This document shows, in pieces, positions 23,166 through 34,550 of a DNA stretch of 64,000 nucleotides. Position 1 is the first letter of the stretch. Each line of letters starts with the position of its first letter. Both the position numbers and the translations under genes were made by a program. This stretch comes from Melampsora larici-populina 98AG31 (taxonomy: Eukaryota; Basidiomycota; Pucciniomycetes; Pucciniales; Melampsoraceae): contig NW_006768816.1 in NCBI RefSeq assembly GCF_000204055.1, forward strand, positions 385,991 through 449,990. Direction: 5' to 3'. The notes below the pieces were generated by a model, which saw only the letters and a list, made by a program, of their open reading frames with translations, had not been told where the DNA came from and ran no database searches.

Positions 23166-23555
23166 GAGATTCGAGTCTGGTGCAAATGATGTTGAAATGA
23201 TTTGATTGAAGTATTGTTGGATTGATCGAACTTCGAGGTTGAGGATGATCACTTGGGAGGGTTGAGATGGTCCTTTTACGAGTTAAAGCAAAATCACCCA
23301 ACTTTTGTTGCTTGACAAAACCTAAAAGGGACTTGAGCTTTTGGGTTTTGTGCGGGCTATGGATAACAACCCCCTTTGTTGTGGATCAACTACATTTGCT
23401 TGGACTTGTAGTTCGGTATGATTCATTTCGGGATATTGATACATAATCCAAACCTTACCTTATCCTTCTCCAACTTCCGCTGGACCTCAAGAAGGAGAAT
23501 GGATTGCAGATATGTTGTTTATCATCAGCTAGATCAGGAATGAGGTCCTTTTTTT

Positions 23556-23727
23556 AAAAGAAGGAATTTCGAGTCGGTAGTCCATAGTGTTTCGTGAGCT
23601 CTGCTTTCTTCGCAACACGAGCATTCGATAAGGCAGGCATAGGCCTTTCAAGATACCTCTTGATTGAACGGAGAAGGCGGGATTTGAGAGTGGCAGGAGA
23701 TTTGTGCTTATGCTTGGGCCTGGCCAT
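23556..23727 (-). pseudogene. 5' remnant of Tet-like oxygenase, right copy
   Basis: From ATG at 23727 the sequence matches about 50 residues of the 2714 gene (KHKHKSPATLKSRLL, VAKKAELTKHYGLP). A 4 nt loss after GLP shifts the frame and brings TAA about five codons later. The rest of the gene, including all catalytic residues, is absent because of the ~1.66 kb deletion. The first codon is ATG and the third AGG, whereas the left copy has GTG and ATG: each copy has kept a different one of two likely ancestral ATGs. Confidence 0.8.
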
Positions 23728-24765
23728 AACCTTTGCAAACGATTAACTGATAAGACTGATAATATTGCACAAAGTTAAAATCCTCCCTTCTAGCTTCTGA
23801 GTTCTGCGTCGCAATGATCTTAGGGTCCGAAGCAGACAAGGGAGGTTTTAGGATGAGACAACACCAAGAGTACAGATATCCAGATGAACGTATCAAGGTA
23901 GCAAAGAATCTTTCTTGAAAAAAAGAGAAACAATATTGAAATCGTGATCAAGGGATTGAGTTACGAAGTGTAAGTTATCCAAAAAAAATTGGCGATAAAG
24001 AAGCATCAGGAATGATGTACGTGATTTTGAGCCCACGTGTCAGCCACAGCCATACATACGCCCGTGTCCGTCACATCAAACCCATCCCACATCCAACCAC
24101 ATATGATTCAACTATGTACTCTGTGAGATCTGTGCACATGATATGTATGTATGTGTTTGCGTATCCATCATTTGACATACAGTGATGAATTTGTATGTAT
24201 TGGCGTGCAAAGGCGCTGTGAGGCGTGTTACAATGTTTTAGAAGGTGAAGTGTCACGTCACGACCGCGTTGAGCTTTACGCACTGAGTGAGCTTGTAATG
24301 TAAGTGATGAATTTGTACTTTGAAGGCGCTGTGAGGCGTGTTACGATGTTTTAGAAATTGAAGCGTCACGTCACGACCGCGTTGAGCTTTACGCACTCAG
24401 TGAGCTTGTGTAATGTACATACATGTTTCACTGCTTACAGGCCACACGCGTGTTGAGCTTCGAAGTGGGAACCCGCAATTCATAGTGCAACTGGTGACAG
24501 TGAAGCTGAAACGGAGTTGGAGGGAACTTCATATTCCTCATGCGAGTAGCCAAGTAGGAAAAGTTTTTTCCATTTATGTCCTTCTCCAAGGATCCTAAAA
24601 AGGCTTTCAACCTACTCGACCCAGCTTGACTTTCAAAATTCGAAGCTTATCATATCCAACTCAGCTCACCTTTCGAACTTCAGATGGCAAGTTCGAACTT
24701 CCAAGCTTATCCTAATCAACTCAGCTTAACTTTCGAACTTCAAACGGCGAGTTTGAACTTCGAAC

Positions 24766-25507
24766 TAACAAGTCAGAGCTCATCCTTTAAAAAATCTCAA
24801 AGTGCAAAGCTGGATTTGGAGGCCAAATTTAAGATTAAATATTGTAGCTTGTTTATTCGTGCCATCTTAATGAAGGATTTCTTCCAACAAAAAAACCCCT
24901 CATAGATACAAAACAGTTGAACAAGGCCATATGATGATACATACGTTGTACTCAAAACGCAAAATTCAATCAGAAGTAGACAAAGTACTCTCATTACTCT
25001 TCGATTCCCCCCAAAAATTTGAACCTTATCTTACTGATCAGTAAGAAATGATAAAATTGAGTGACTTCAAGATTTGTTCATACTTGAGGTTTGGGATAAT
25101 GATTTTGTTTTTGGGGGATCTCCAGTTGATACCGAAAGTAAGATAGTACCTACAGAGCAAAAAAGGTCTCATCCAGATCCCGGTGCGATGGGGCAGTGAA
25201 GCATTTGAAATCAAAGCTTGAAGCTTGAAGCTCAAAGCTCATCGAACTCGAACTTGATGTCGATGTTCAAAGTTCGAATTCTCAAAGAAGCGCAAGTAGA
25301 TACAAGTTGAAATTCAACATCAAACTTATATATCTTACATCCATCATCCCGTGGATGGAATGCTCTCCTGTCATTCATTTGGGCAGATCTGCACCAATCC
25401 GTGTCATCGCTCAAGGGCATAAAATTATATCCTTTGGACACATTACATCCAGGAACTTGATTTTGAGACTTCGAAAGGAACAAAGATAGAAGTATACGGG
25501 CCGCCAA
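24766..25507. other. Intergenic, TTCGAA-rich repeats
   Basis: No gene seen. At 25210-25290 lies a block of AAGCTTGAAGCTCAAAGCTC and GAACTCGAACTTGATGT-type units similar to 20045-20115. Confidence 0.45.
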
Positions 25508-25800
25508 AGTTTTTTGTCAAAGCAAGTAAATAGAAGGAGAAATACAATTTGTAATTTTTGTAAGCAACATTTTTTGTCAAAGCAAGTAAATAGAAAGAAA
25601 GATAGAATTTACTATTTTTGAAAGCAATATTTTTTGTCAAAGCAAGTAAATAGAAAGACAAATACAATTTGTAATTTTTGTAAGCAACATTTTTCGTCGA
25701 AGCAAGTAAATAGAAAGAAAAATAGAATTTATTATTTTTGTAAGCAATATTTTTTGTCAAAGCAAGTAAATAGAAAGAAAAACATTAATTTATAATTTTT
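25508..25800. repeat. 60 bp minisatellite, five units
   Basis: Five head-to-tail units start near 25508, 25568, 25628, 25688 and 25748, each containing TTTGTCAAAGCAAGTAAAT followed by AGAAAGA and an AATTT-rich half. The period is 60 bp. Units alternate AACATTTTT and AATATTTTT starts and two slightly different tails, suggesting a dimeric expansion. The last unit touches the stop codon of the 25790-27442 gene, so it forms its 3' UTR or 3' flank. Because 60 is a multiple of three, a 20-residue repeated ORF appears on the minus strand; I do not treat it as a gene. Confidence 0.9.
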
Positions 25801-27442
25801 GTAAAGGCTTGACAGCCTCATTTACCGTTTCCTTATATACTTTCCACTTATCTTGTATTGATTTACGCATAGCAATGAAATTATTAAAGTTATTACCGGC
25901 TGGTATCAAAGCAGCAATTTCCAACATTTTGCTCGCCATGAATTTCTCCATATCTTTTGCTACCTTCTTCATCTGCTCCGCCACCATGTTACCATCAAAA
26001 TTGTTGGGCTCGACTACACCCCAGTCTACAGAGCTATCATCTGAATCCATCTCATCGCCCCGATCTTTCTGAGCATTTTCGGGCTGCTGGTTTCCGCCGT
26101 GTGAAAATTCGGGTGCAAGAGAAAATTGGCGCTCTAATTCATTTCCAGGAGCTCCTACTGCCTTGTTCAATCTCGTATGATGATTTCCGGCTTGTCCATG
26201 TTTTCCAGTGGGTCTCACAGCTTCATCTGGATTGACTTGTCCATCGCCTCTTCTCTGATCATCACCTGGATATTGGAGTTGTTCGTTGGTTCGTCTCTTG
26301 CTTTCCAATGTTGAAGAAAGTTGAGATAAAGGATTTTTTGAGGTGTCTGGCGAAGTAGGGGGTGGAGAACTTTCAAGAATTACAGGGCTTTGACGGGAGT
26401 GCGGAGGCTGAGAAGAAGCATTTTTATTCGATCCTACGTTCGAGGGTGTAGGAGTAGCATGTGAAGCGCGGCGACTTGCGAGGTTCGAAAGAGGGGGCGC
26501 AGCGACTGGTGAAATAGCACGTCCGATCAAAGGCGGAGGGATGGATCGAGCCGGAGCCGAGGAGAGTTGAGAGGCCTGTGGATGGGAAGTTCGAGGCATC
26601 GAATGAGCAGTAGGGGATGAGGGCTCGTCGTCCTCCACCCTTGGGGGGTTTCGAAGCTTGACTCTGATTTTTTGTGTGGGTCGATCTTCTTCGTCCTCAG
26701 ATCTAGCGGAATCCTGGTTAGGTCTCTTGTTCGATGGGTCCGGGCTCTCCTCAACAGGCATCGTATTGAAGCCCAAGGGGCGGAAGGGTGGTGCCTCAGA
26801 GCTTCGTCGCCATCCCATTACACGTTCAAGATATTGGTCGGCCCTTATGTCATCCTGCGTGATTCTTGACCCCGCTTTCCTAGCCAAAGGTATCTCCACA
26901 CCGAAATTTTGCAGTGGACTGGGATCGAGAGGATTGACATCTATGAAGAAACACTTGTCAGTTCGAACACGCATCTCCAAGCAGACGCAATGGAGCAAGC
27001 ATCACCTACCTTGTGTCCTTGTTGACCAATCATCAACCCTAGCTTCGTCTTCCGGATCCAACAGGGAGATTTCGTCAGGGAGATCAGTGCTTGATGCTTT
27101 AGTCTTGGTGTCGAATCTCGAATCAGGAAAGAGGGCTCCATTTCGCAGCCAGTGGAATTGGAAAGTTTCCACTCCATTGACGTCACAAGGTATCTTCGAA
27201 ACCCTGCACCACTCGCACTTGACGGATTTCGTGCCACTAGTTACACAGGTACGACCAGTATTGGCGCATCTTGAACAAGGATTGGCAAACTCGTACACCT
27301 TCGAGTACTTGTGTTTCCCGATTAAAGCCTCGTCCGGCTCGGTCTCGCAACAAACCGATCGAGGGGATTTAGATTTGATTTCTATAATAGTACCCGGGAT
27401 GTGAGATTCCTCGTCTGGAGTAAGGGATTTTGAATGTTCCAT
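25790..27442 (-). CDS. Zn2Cys6-pattern protein with disordered middle and helical C-terminus
   Basis: Exons 27442-27010 and 26940-25790, joined across a 69 nt intron in phase (TQ|DVNPL), encode 527 residues. Cysteines at 56, 59, 66, 76, 79 and 86 give CX2CX6CX9CX2CX6C, which fits the fungal Zn(II)2Cys6 cluster consensus; the segments are CSRCANTGRTC and CEWCRVSKIPC. Unlike GAL4-type factors the loop is not very basic and no linker-coiled coil follows. Residues about 180-460 are Pro/Ser/Gln-rich and probably disordered. The last 60 residues are helical (EKFMASKMLEIAALIPAG). Similar Cys motifs occur in many uncharacterised basidiomycete proteins, some near transposons, so a DNA-binding role is plausible but not shown. 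Confidence 0.6.
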
Positions 27443-29689
27443 CTAAGTGAAAAGTGAGAGAGTCGGACTAGGGATTTAGGAAGGAACGAAACGAAAAAAG
27501 TATGATGAATGTTGAAGTTCGAAGTTCGAACAAGGGATTTGGGAACGAAAAAGATGCGAGGAAGTACTCTTCGATTTGGAAGAGGATGTTTGGAAAGAAA
27601 AATCGAGAGAGGGGATTATGAATTGGATTGGATTGAGGAATTGGTGAGGGGAACAAAGACGACGAAGACACGGCTAGTTTATACGTGTGGCAAAGGTGTC
27701 GACAGTCGAAAGCTAAGCTTTAACACATAAGCATTTTGAACCTTGCTCATCCTAAATTAAATATGTATTCTACGAAATTCCAAAGTCGACTCTGCGCATC
27801 CTCCCTGAGTAATCGAAAATATGCAATAGTAAGCTTTCAAATGACTCAGTGCGTATTCACGCTCAGCGTTCTACAGGGTTTTTTTGATGTCTACGTCAAG
27901 CTACACGTGTCAGAGTTAGCAAACGCGTGATTGGTTCAAGACCAAAAGGATGACCATGGAACACACATGACAAACCTTTGTTATAGTACAGAGGCGTCAA
28001 TAACAAGGGCAACTATACGCACTTCGCAATGTTGGTCGTAAAATGTTAGAGATGTGACTACTTCTGATGCATGGAAGCCAGACTGTTCTAATTTGAACTT
28101 GTACCTTTGCAAGTAAAGATGTAGTATGTTATAAAATTTAACAGAGATATCTTGGATTGCATAATTCATCCATCTACGCTTGAGACCTCCCTCATTTCAC
28201 AAGAAAAGTCATTGTATAAAGAATCCACATTATCCTGTGGTCCTCCCTGCAATCATGTCAAGCAAAAACGCGTGACACGAGAGAGTTCACACTGTATGAA
28301 GGTATGTTATGTTTACTGTGTTTCCGGTTTGAAGGGGAGTTTTATTCTTCACCAGCATTATTCACCTGCTGCATACGCTAGTACCTTTCGACTATCATTG
28401 TCTTGTCCATAATTTATGATGAGTTCCCGTCGAAACCTGATCTTCATCCCACTTCAAATCTACGATGTCTACAATACTTGAGGATCTGTCTGAGTGTTTG
28501 ATACAAGGCACTTATGAGCTGTCACAAGTTGGGGCAGGGTTTCTAACCAATCATTACAGGAGCCTTTGAACTTTTACATAGCTATAGCTTCATCATTTTT
28601 GGTTGTATGTACAAACAAATCGAGTATACCTTAGATGACTCCTGAAGATGTAAAACACATTTTGACTAATAGTAACAAGCCCTTACAATTTTTTTATGCC
28701 TCGTCGCCTTTCTCGTCAGGGTTTCTTTTTGATTTTAATGTTTTTCTTATCTCATCGCGGCTTTAGAATTTCTGTATAATGGAGGCACAGGCGCGGTTAC
28801 TCAATATTGGACGTGCATTTTCCCGGTTTTCCCGGCTACGTCCGGATGTTTGCTGCTTACATGGTTTGAAGTTGGTCTTTACCCTTTACCTTTTGCATAC
28901 TACCTTTGCTAAACGGGCCTCCTATCACCTACTTTGCTTTTATTACTAATGTGTTATCCCTGTGAGGTTATGACTTCTTCTTGAAGCTCTCGGAAAACTC
29001 TTGATCCACGTTCCACCATGGATGAGGCAAATTTTACTCGGCGTATCATCTGGAGTTGAAGACTTTGCACTCTGGTATGGAGTCTAAGTCGATTACAGAT
29101 GATTCGACAATTTTGTTTACTTTACGTACCGAATTGAAGGCCCTTATTGATGAAGTGAATGCTGCTTGCGAAGTTGAGATCGGCAAGACTGACACAGTCC
29201 AGAACCTGCTCCATTGCCTGATCTGTCTCAATCCGGCTTGATCTGGTCACTAAGGACTGTTGAATGTTTTCATCAATGCGGCTCGAGATTATCTCTCTGT
29301 CATCAGTTTGCCTAGAGATTATCTTCAACAGTTTGCCTATTGCACGAGTCTCTTCAGAATCGGCGTTTTGCTCATCTCTTGGCCCGAATGATCTTCCCGC
29401 CCATGAAGAGCTTCAAATTCACTTGATGCTCTAGCTTGAGATATCTCGATTCGTATTATTTCGATCGATATTTTAAAACTCCTGAAGCTCTGAGTAGGAT
29501 GATCATACCCAGAACCTTACATCCTGCGGTGTCTAGTATTACCTTTGAAGTAGGATCATCCTAGTTCAAACATTCGAACTTACATGTCTAATACGTAAGT
29601 TCGAAGTAAGATCATCCTAGATCCAAATTGTAGTGTCTACCAGACAATTTCAAAGCAGAATGATCCTACTTCGAATCTGCGTTGTCTAT
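27443..29689. other. Intergenic, no gene seen; contains one arm of a diverged direct repeat
   Basis: Short ORFs only. The segment 28490-28690 resembles 29690-29885: both share GCACT-ATGAG, CAAGT, GGGTxTCT, TTTGAACxTTTAC, TATA and a final CATTTxxACTAA in the same order. Several TTCGAACTTA-type repeats lie at 29560-29610. Confidence 0.45.
28490..28690. repeat. Diverged ~200 bp direct repeat, copy 1
   Basis: Co-linear with 29690-29885 over its length, about 1.2 kb away, with many substitutions. Copy 2 lies immediately beyond the 3' end of the Plavaka transposase gene, so the pair may be the 3' flank of two insertions of one family. Confidence 0.55.
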
Positions 29690-29885
29690 GAGAGTCAAGC
29701 ATCGGAGCGTAAGCACTCATGAGGTGTTGCAAGTAGGAACAGGGTGTCTTACCTAGCAAAACTTGAGGCTTTGAACCTTTACGTAGTTCTTCATTGCTTG
29801 CATATATAAACGAATCAAGCATCACTTTCAGATGTCTTGTAAAGATAATAAAATACATTTCAACTAACAAAAGATCAGAAAAGAA
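29690..29885. repeat. Diverged ~200 bp direct repeat, copy 2
   Basis: Partner of 28490-28690. It ends about 30 bp before the stop codon (29917) of the Plavaka-type gene and may belong to that element's 3' subterminal region. Confidence 0.55.
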
Positions 29886-29916
29886 AGTCTATCAAGTGGC
29901 CCATAGATTATGAAGA

Positions 29917-32801
29917 TCAGGAAGTTTGCTCGCAATTAAACTTGCTCAAATTTATAATCAGTGTGGTTGGCTGCTTAATTCCGAAGCATCCTTCTGGGGT
30001 ATCCCAAGCTGCCCCTTGAGCAACAAGCTCATCTACCCGCACCAGATCCTTTTTTTTTGCGGAGGTGTACACAACAGTCATTCTCGCATTTGGCCAATTA
30101 TCAAGACCATGCTTGGCTTTCTCAGCAGTTCTCAAATCGGAGAATCGGAGGACTTCGAACCATAGCTGCGCCTTTAGATTGCCTTGCGACCCCGGATTCG
30201 TGATAAATATCTCATTGATTCGGCCCCACCGATATGCCATTGGGCGGCGCCCATCTTTAGACTGATACATAACAATACTGTTCCCCTGGTGATGCTCCCA
30301 AGTTGAGTAGGATATGTCGCCATGCTTTACCATTTTTCTTTGGTTCACCATCCGTCCTAGCAATATGAGATGGGGTGGAGGAAGCGGTGTTCTAAAAATC
30401 CGGCTAGCCACAACAACATCCCCGCATCCCAACTCTTTCATACGGCGTGCCAGGTTCTCATGGGTGTCGTAATCCAGGGTCTCGGCTTTTTTTTCGTCGT
30501 AGTGATAGACAGGCTCCGCATGTTCAGGGATGCCTGTTCGAGCGTCGTATCCGGAGGTACTGCCTCGTGGTGTACCACTGGGCTCCAAGAACTTCAAAAT
30601 CCTCGTAGCAATGTCTCTTGGAAGAGATTCACATAAGATTGTGACAACTGGGCGCAGGTTTTGCTCCAAGGTAAACTTCCTGAGTCTTGTCAATTCACGG
30701 GAATCTGCCATACTTTTGTCAGTGCAGACACAATCTTTTATTTAGTCGATATTATGAACTTACTAGGATGATTATTATTCGGTATTTTAGCCAATTTACC
30801 ATTAAGTCTCTCAAACGACCATGCACTCCAGAAAGGCGCGGGCCCAAACCGTTGGATACATTCAGGAAGATGAAGCGCCATGTGATGATTAGGCAGGACG
30901 GGAAGTGAACTATAAAGTTTGGAATACCCATTTCGATAGCTTCGCAGATGGTATTGGAGGGATCCAATGTCGCGCTCATTCAGTTCCAATCTCCTAACAA
31001 TGTTCAATACACTTATAAGATGGAGCACATTGCGGACAAAGTTGTGTTCCGTGAAGTCTGTAGCACCCTGGTCTTTGTCCAAGACAGAAATTATCGCAGG
31101 AATCATCATGACCTGGAAGAGAATGACCCATTCATCTGCCTTCAATTTCCCGCCCTTCCGTGTCCCTACAGTGCTAGGCACGCGTCCAACCCAGGAAGGA
31201 AGGTGTATATTTCTTGTGATATCTTGCAATGTAGCTAGGTTCTGAGGATCATCAAAAAATTTCCAACCGAGTTCATCTTCATAAGCATCTTCCAAGTCAG
31301 AGAGATCTTCATCAAATGCGTCGTCTTCTAAAAAGCTTTCTGTCTGCTCTTGCGTTGATTGATAATCCTGGGGCGCTGTCGCAGAGCAAGTATCACTTTC
31401 TAAGTTCATCTCTTCAAATGCAAACAACGATTTGTCATTGCTCTCTGCTGATAGATACCCTGGAGTTGGAGGGGGAGATGATGATCGTAGTTCCGTATCT
31501 GGGTTTTCTGATGGTGCGTCAACAGAGCAATCCTTCCTATACACATCTGGTGCTACAGTCTCCGTCTCCGAGTCTTCAACATCGCTAGCATCCCCGTTCC
31601 TTGGATCTTCAGCAGATTGTGGGTCGGACTTCATTCCAAAAGCCCTCGTGCCGTGGTTCTTGATGATACCAAGAAAGATGTTGTGCATCGGTTCTACAAT
31701 TGTGTGGCTAAGAGGATCAAAATACGGAAGCTCCCATAGGACGGAGTACCGCACGCCATATTCTGCAAAGATTTCCTTCCGGTGTGTTTTTGTTTTTGCA
31801 TCTCTCCACGCCAAAGCCTGTTTGCGAAGTGTATGCGTGCATCGTCTTCGTTCTTTAGGAATTCGTAATAGATGTATGTCGTCTGTTCCGAGCAGACACA
31901 GTGAGCAAACATGTCGATTTGATGAATGGCCTGCCATTCCCAAAACCTTTCGTATTGCGGGAAGGTCACAGATAATGGGACCTAGCATAGCACGGATTAC
32001 TCTACCATGCGTGGGATACTTGGCAGTAGAAGAAAACTTGACCCCCTTCCATAGGACCTTGAGTTCTTGGACTAAGGGTGCCAGAACATGGTTCATTTGC
32101 TCTACGTCCGGTTCGGAAGGACCAGGGGTCAGCCCTACTAAAAATATGTTCTCTTGAGATGAACGAATCTCTGGTGGCAGATTCAAACAAACTAAAGCAA
32201 TAGTTCCAAGAGAAATTTGTTTTGATGCAGCCTTGTTTCCATTTGCATTGAACCAATCCACATTCAAAGCAAACACCAGATTTCCGGAGGAGGACGTAAA
32301 CCGCTGTCCATCTTCCCCACGAAGCGAGTGCCACATTGAAGCGTCCCGCACATCCTTCATGATCGGACCTTGCGTTTCGAAATAGTCGTCTCTCCATTCC
32401 AACAAATCCTCGATCCCAGGTCGATTCAAAAAACGAGCTAACCAATCAGTAAAGGATACAGTCGAAAACAGCCGGCATGCTTTTGGGGTTGTCCCATCAT
32501 GAATACCTGCTTCGTGTAAAAGCTGCTCTGAACATACACGGCTCCTGGGAGTAACTTGAGACGTGCAAAATGTAGGAATCTTATCACCATAGTACATCCT
32601 GAAGCATTTGGGGCAGCACACTGTTCTGCGAATCTTTGGCTCAATCCTTAGTCCATCAAGAAATGTACTCATAGCCTTTGGTAAAATGGCCGGCGAAGAC
32701 TTTTTATCGGTGTTGAAGGTGGAGACTGCACCTATGACATGCAAGCAAAGCGTGGCAGCTTCCACACTGATGTTTTTGATAAGGTGTAAACATGTGATCA
32801 T
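29917..32801 (-). CDS. Plavaka-type (CACTA-like) transposase, near complete
   Basis: A 687-codon ORF (32801 to about 30764) and a second open block (30711-29917, 264 codons) together form a Plavaka transposase. Visible landmarks in order: zinc-type CCPKCFRMYYG with CSEQLL, LNVDWFNANGNK (first catalytic Asp region), TIALVCLNLPPEIR, FLVGLTPGPSEPD, RAMLGPIICDLPAIRK (second Asp), CSLCLL, YSVLWELPYFDP, EPMHNIFLGIIKNH, an acidic insert, and FERLNGKLAKI (terminal Glu region). The junction is not clean: the strong donor CCTA|GTAAGT with acceptor AAAAG leaves the frame off by one, whereas a weaker GTTCAT donor restores it. Otherwise no stop is seen, so this copy may be recently active. An N-terminal zinc-finger exon may lie upstream of 32801. 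Terminal repeats were not found. Confidence 0.8.
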
Positions 32802-34550
32802 AAGGAAGTAAGCCAGGTCAGAAGACTTCCAACGGCGAAACGTGTCGTAGTGTGTTGTACTATATATGCCTGCTTGTCAAAAATTTCAAAACTTCAACAA
32901 AAATTCACATAAAGATAGAATGCTATTGGAGACAAGAAGAACCCACTTGAATCTATGATTGGCCCATCCCATAACGGTTGGAAGTGGCTTTCTGTGGCTT
33001 TACGATTGAAAGGTGTTGTTTCTAAGTTCAAAGAAGCACGAGGCAAACTTGCCATGGAGGCATTTTGGGCATCGTGTGATGGCAATCATGTATCTATCAA
33101 CTGATTGCTCTCAGACTCTCAAGTATTATTAAAACTTAACCAGAGAGAATGTCTACCTACCCTAAAAATCCGAGGATAAAGAGGTTTTGTGTGCTGTGCA
33201 TGTTGCGCGTGCTCCGAAGCTCTTGACATGTTTTTTGTGATTTGCAGGTCTCCAGAGCGTTCCATATACTTTAGCATTGGTCTGGGGATGTTGGTAGGTG
33301 TTTTTTTCACAGTCGGTACAGTGACAAGGTATCAGAGCCAACGTTTTCATACTTCAATCAAGGCTTTGCTTTCTTCGGTGATTGGCCTGGATGAATTAAT
33401 AAATGGTATCAAAGTGAGATGAAGCGAGAAACTGTTGAATGTGAAGATGATCGCGTGACTATTCACGCGAATTTTGTATAAGATAGGTTTCAAGTACTTG
33501 AAACCTATCTTATACAAAATGAGACGCGCATGTGGACTATTCATCCTCAGATCTGAGGATGCATACATGCTGAACATCAAAGGATATGGGATCTCAGCAG
33601 TATTCGAGCTGGCGCTCCAATGCCAGTAGATAAAGGCGCCCTCATGAGTATAAGTTTAGCGCTCATTGGAACATGCTGAGTGATGCGAAAAACTCTCCAT
33701 AACACCGAAGCTAAGAACTCAAACTCCCAAGAGTGGCTACGTGCTGAGTCTCCAAGGGCAAGTTCGAACCAAGTTCGAACTTTGAAGTCGAGTTCAAACT
33801 TCGAAGCTCATTGTGATGAGGTCTTTTGAGGCTCGAAGCCCAGACCTCTCATATTCGAACTTGAGATTTGACGTTCGAAGAGCTCAAAACTTGGTGCTTG
33901 TACAGAAAAGCCCTTGCTGTTTTTTTGAGTCGAAGAAATAAGCAAGACAGAAAAAAAAACTAGACAACAAAAAAATGAATTGCAATATCAAGATTATGGA
34001 TTATTTTTTGGCAAGTTTTGGGGTGGATTCGAGACCAAATAGGTCCTACGCAAATTGCATCGTCTGCGTTTGGATTGTGTCGCGAAGATGGCACCGAAGT
34101 TGCCTCGCAAGTGAGATTGAATTGGGCATTTAGGGGATTGAATCACGAGTTAAACACCGACATGAACTCGCAAGAATGATTGAATCGGGACAAAAGGCCC
34201 GATGTTCAGTTGCTCAGAGGGGATGCGATGCAATGATTTTATCGCACATTTGTTTGAGTCGGATGAGCACTATACGAGTAGCTATCGGACCTCATCAGGC
34301 TGAGGTTCAGTCGCTCGTCACCAATGCAGTTTGGGATCGGAACTTAGTTTCATCGGATCTGGCAAACCATTCCTCAGTCGGACTGAGGATCCCATCAAAC
34401 AACCTGGATCTGATTAGACATCGCACATCGATTCTATCGGACCCCTTGGCCCCGACTCTGCTTCGGAACACCGTCCCCGATGTGACATCGGAAAGGGCAT
34501 TCCGACGTGAATTTCTTGGCGGTGATGTGCGTTATCAGATGATGAACTAA
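32802..34550. other. Transposon-flank DNA with palindromes and TTCGAA repeats
   Basis: No supported gene. It contains the palindromes at 33471-33560, a TTCGAACxTxGAAG-rich block at 33755-33885, and at 34176-34550 a stretch rich in ATCGGAC and CAGTCGGACTGAGG units whose 124-codon ORF has no recognisable domain. Confidence 0.4.
33471..33560. repeat. Two adjacent perfect palindromes
   Basis: The 50 nt from 33471 to 33520 read the same on both strands: ATTTTGTATAAGATAGG and its reverse complement meet at AAGTACTT with no spacer. Further out, CACGCGA and GAGACGCG extend it imperfectly. About 20 nt later, ATCCTCAGATCTGAGGAT (33542-33559) is a second perfect palindrome. Such spacer-free inverted repeats can form cruciforms and are usually unstable, so they may be recent or functional. 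Confidence 0.9.

Larger units (their letters stand above)
22055..24765 (-). repeat. Right arm of large inverted segmental duplication
   Basis: Reverse complement of 1680-6315. It keeps the tandem ~117 bp repeat, the oxygenase promoter and first ~55 codons, and the whole downstream gene. The segment equal to left 2893-4552 is missing: at about 23537-23547 the sequence passes directly from the oxygenase GGACxTCATT to CCTGATCTAGCTG, which in the left arm lie about 1.66 kb apart. Many substitutions separate the arms, so the duplication is not recent. Confidence 0.85.

Noticed and set aside
25508..25800. CRISPR-like array or 20-residue repeat protein
   Set aside because: Units are contiguous without unique spacers and the DNA is eukaryotic; the repeated ORF arises because the period is divisible by three.
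34176..34550. 124-codon plus ORF next to the KDZ remnant
   Set aside because: It consists largely of ATCGGAC/CAGTCGG repeats and shows no KDZ core or other domain.
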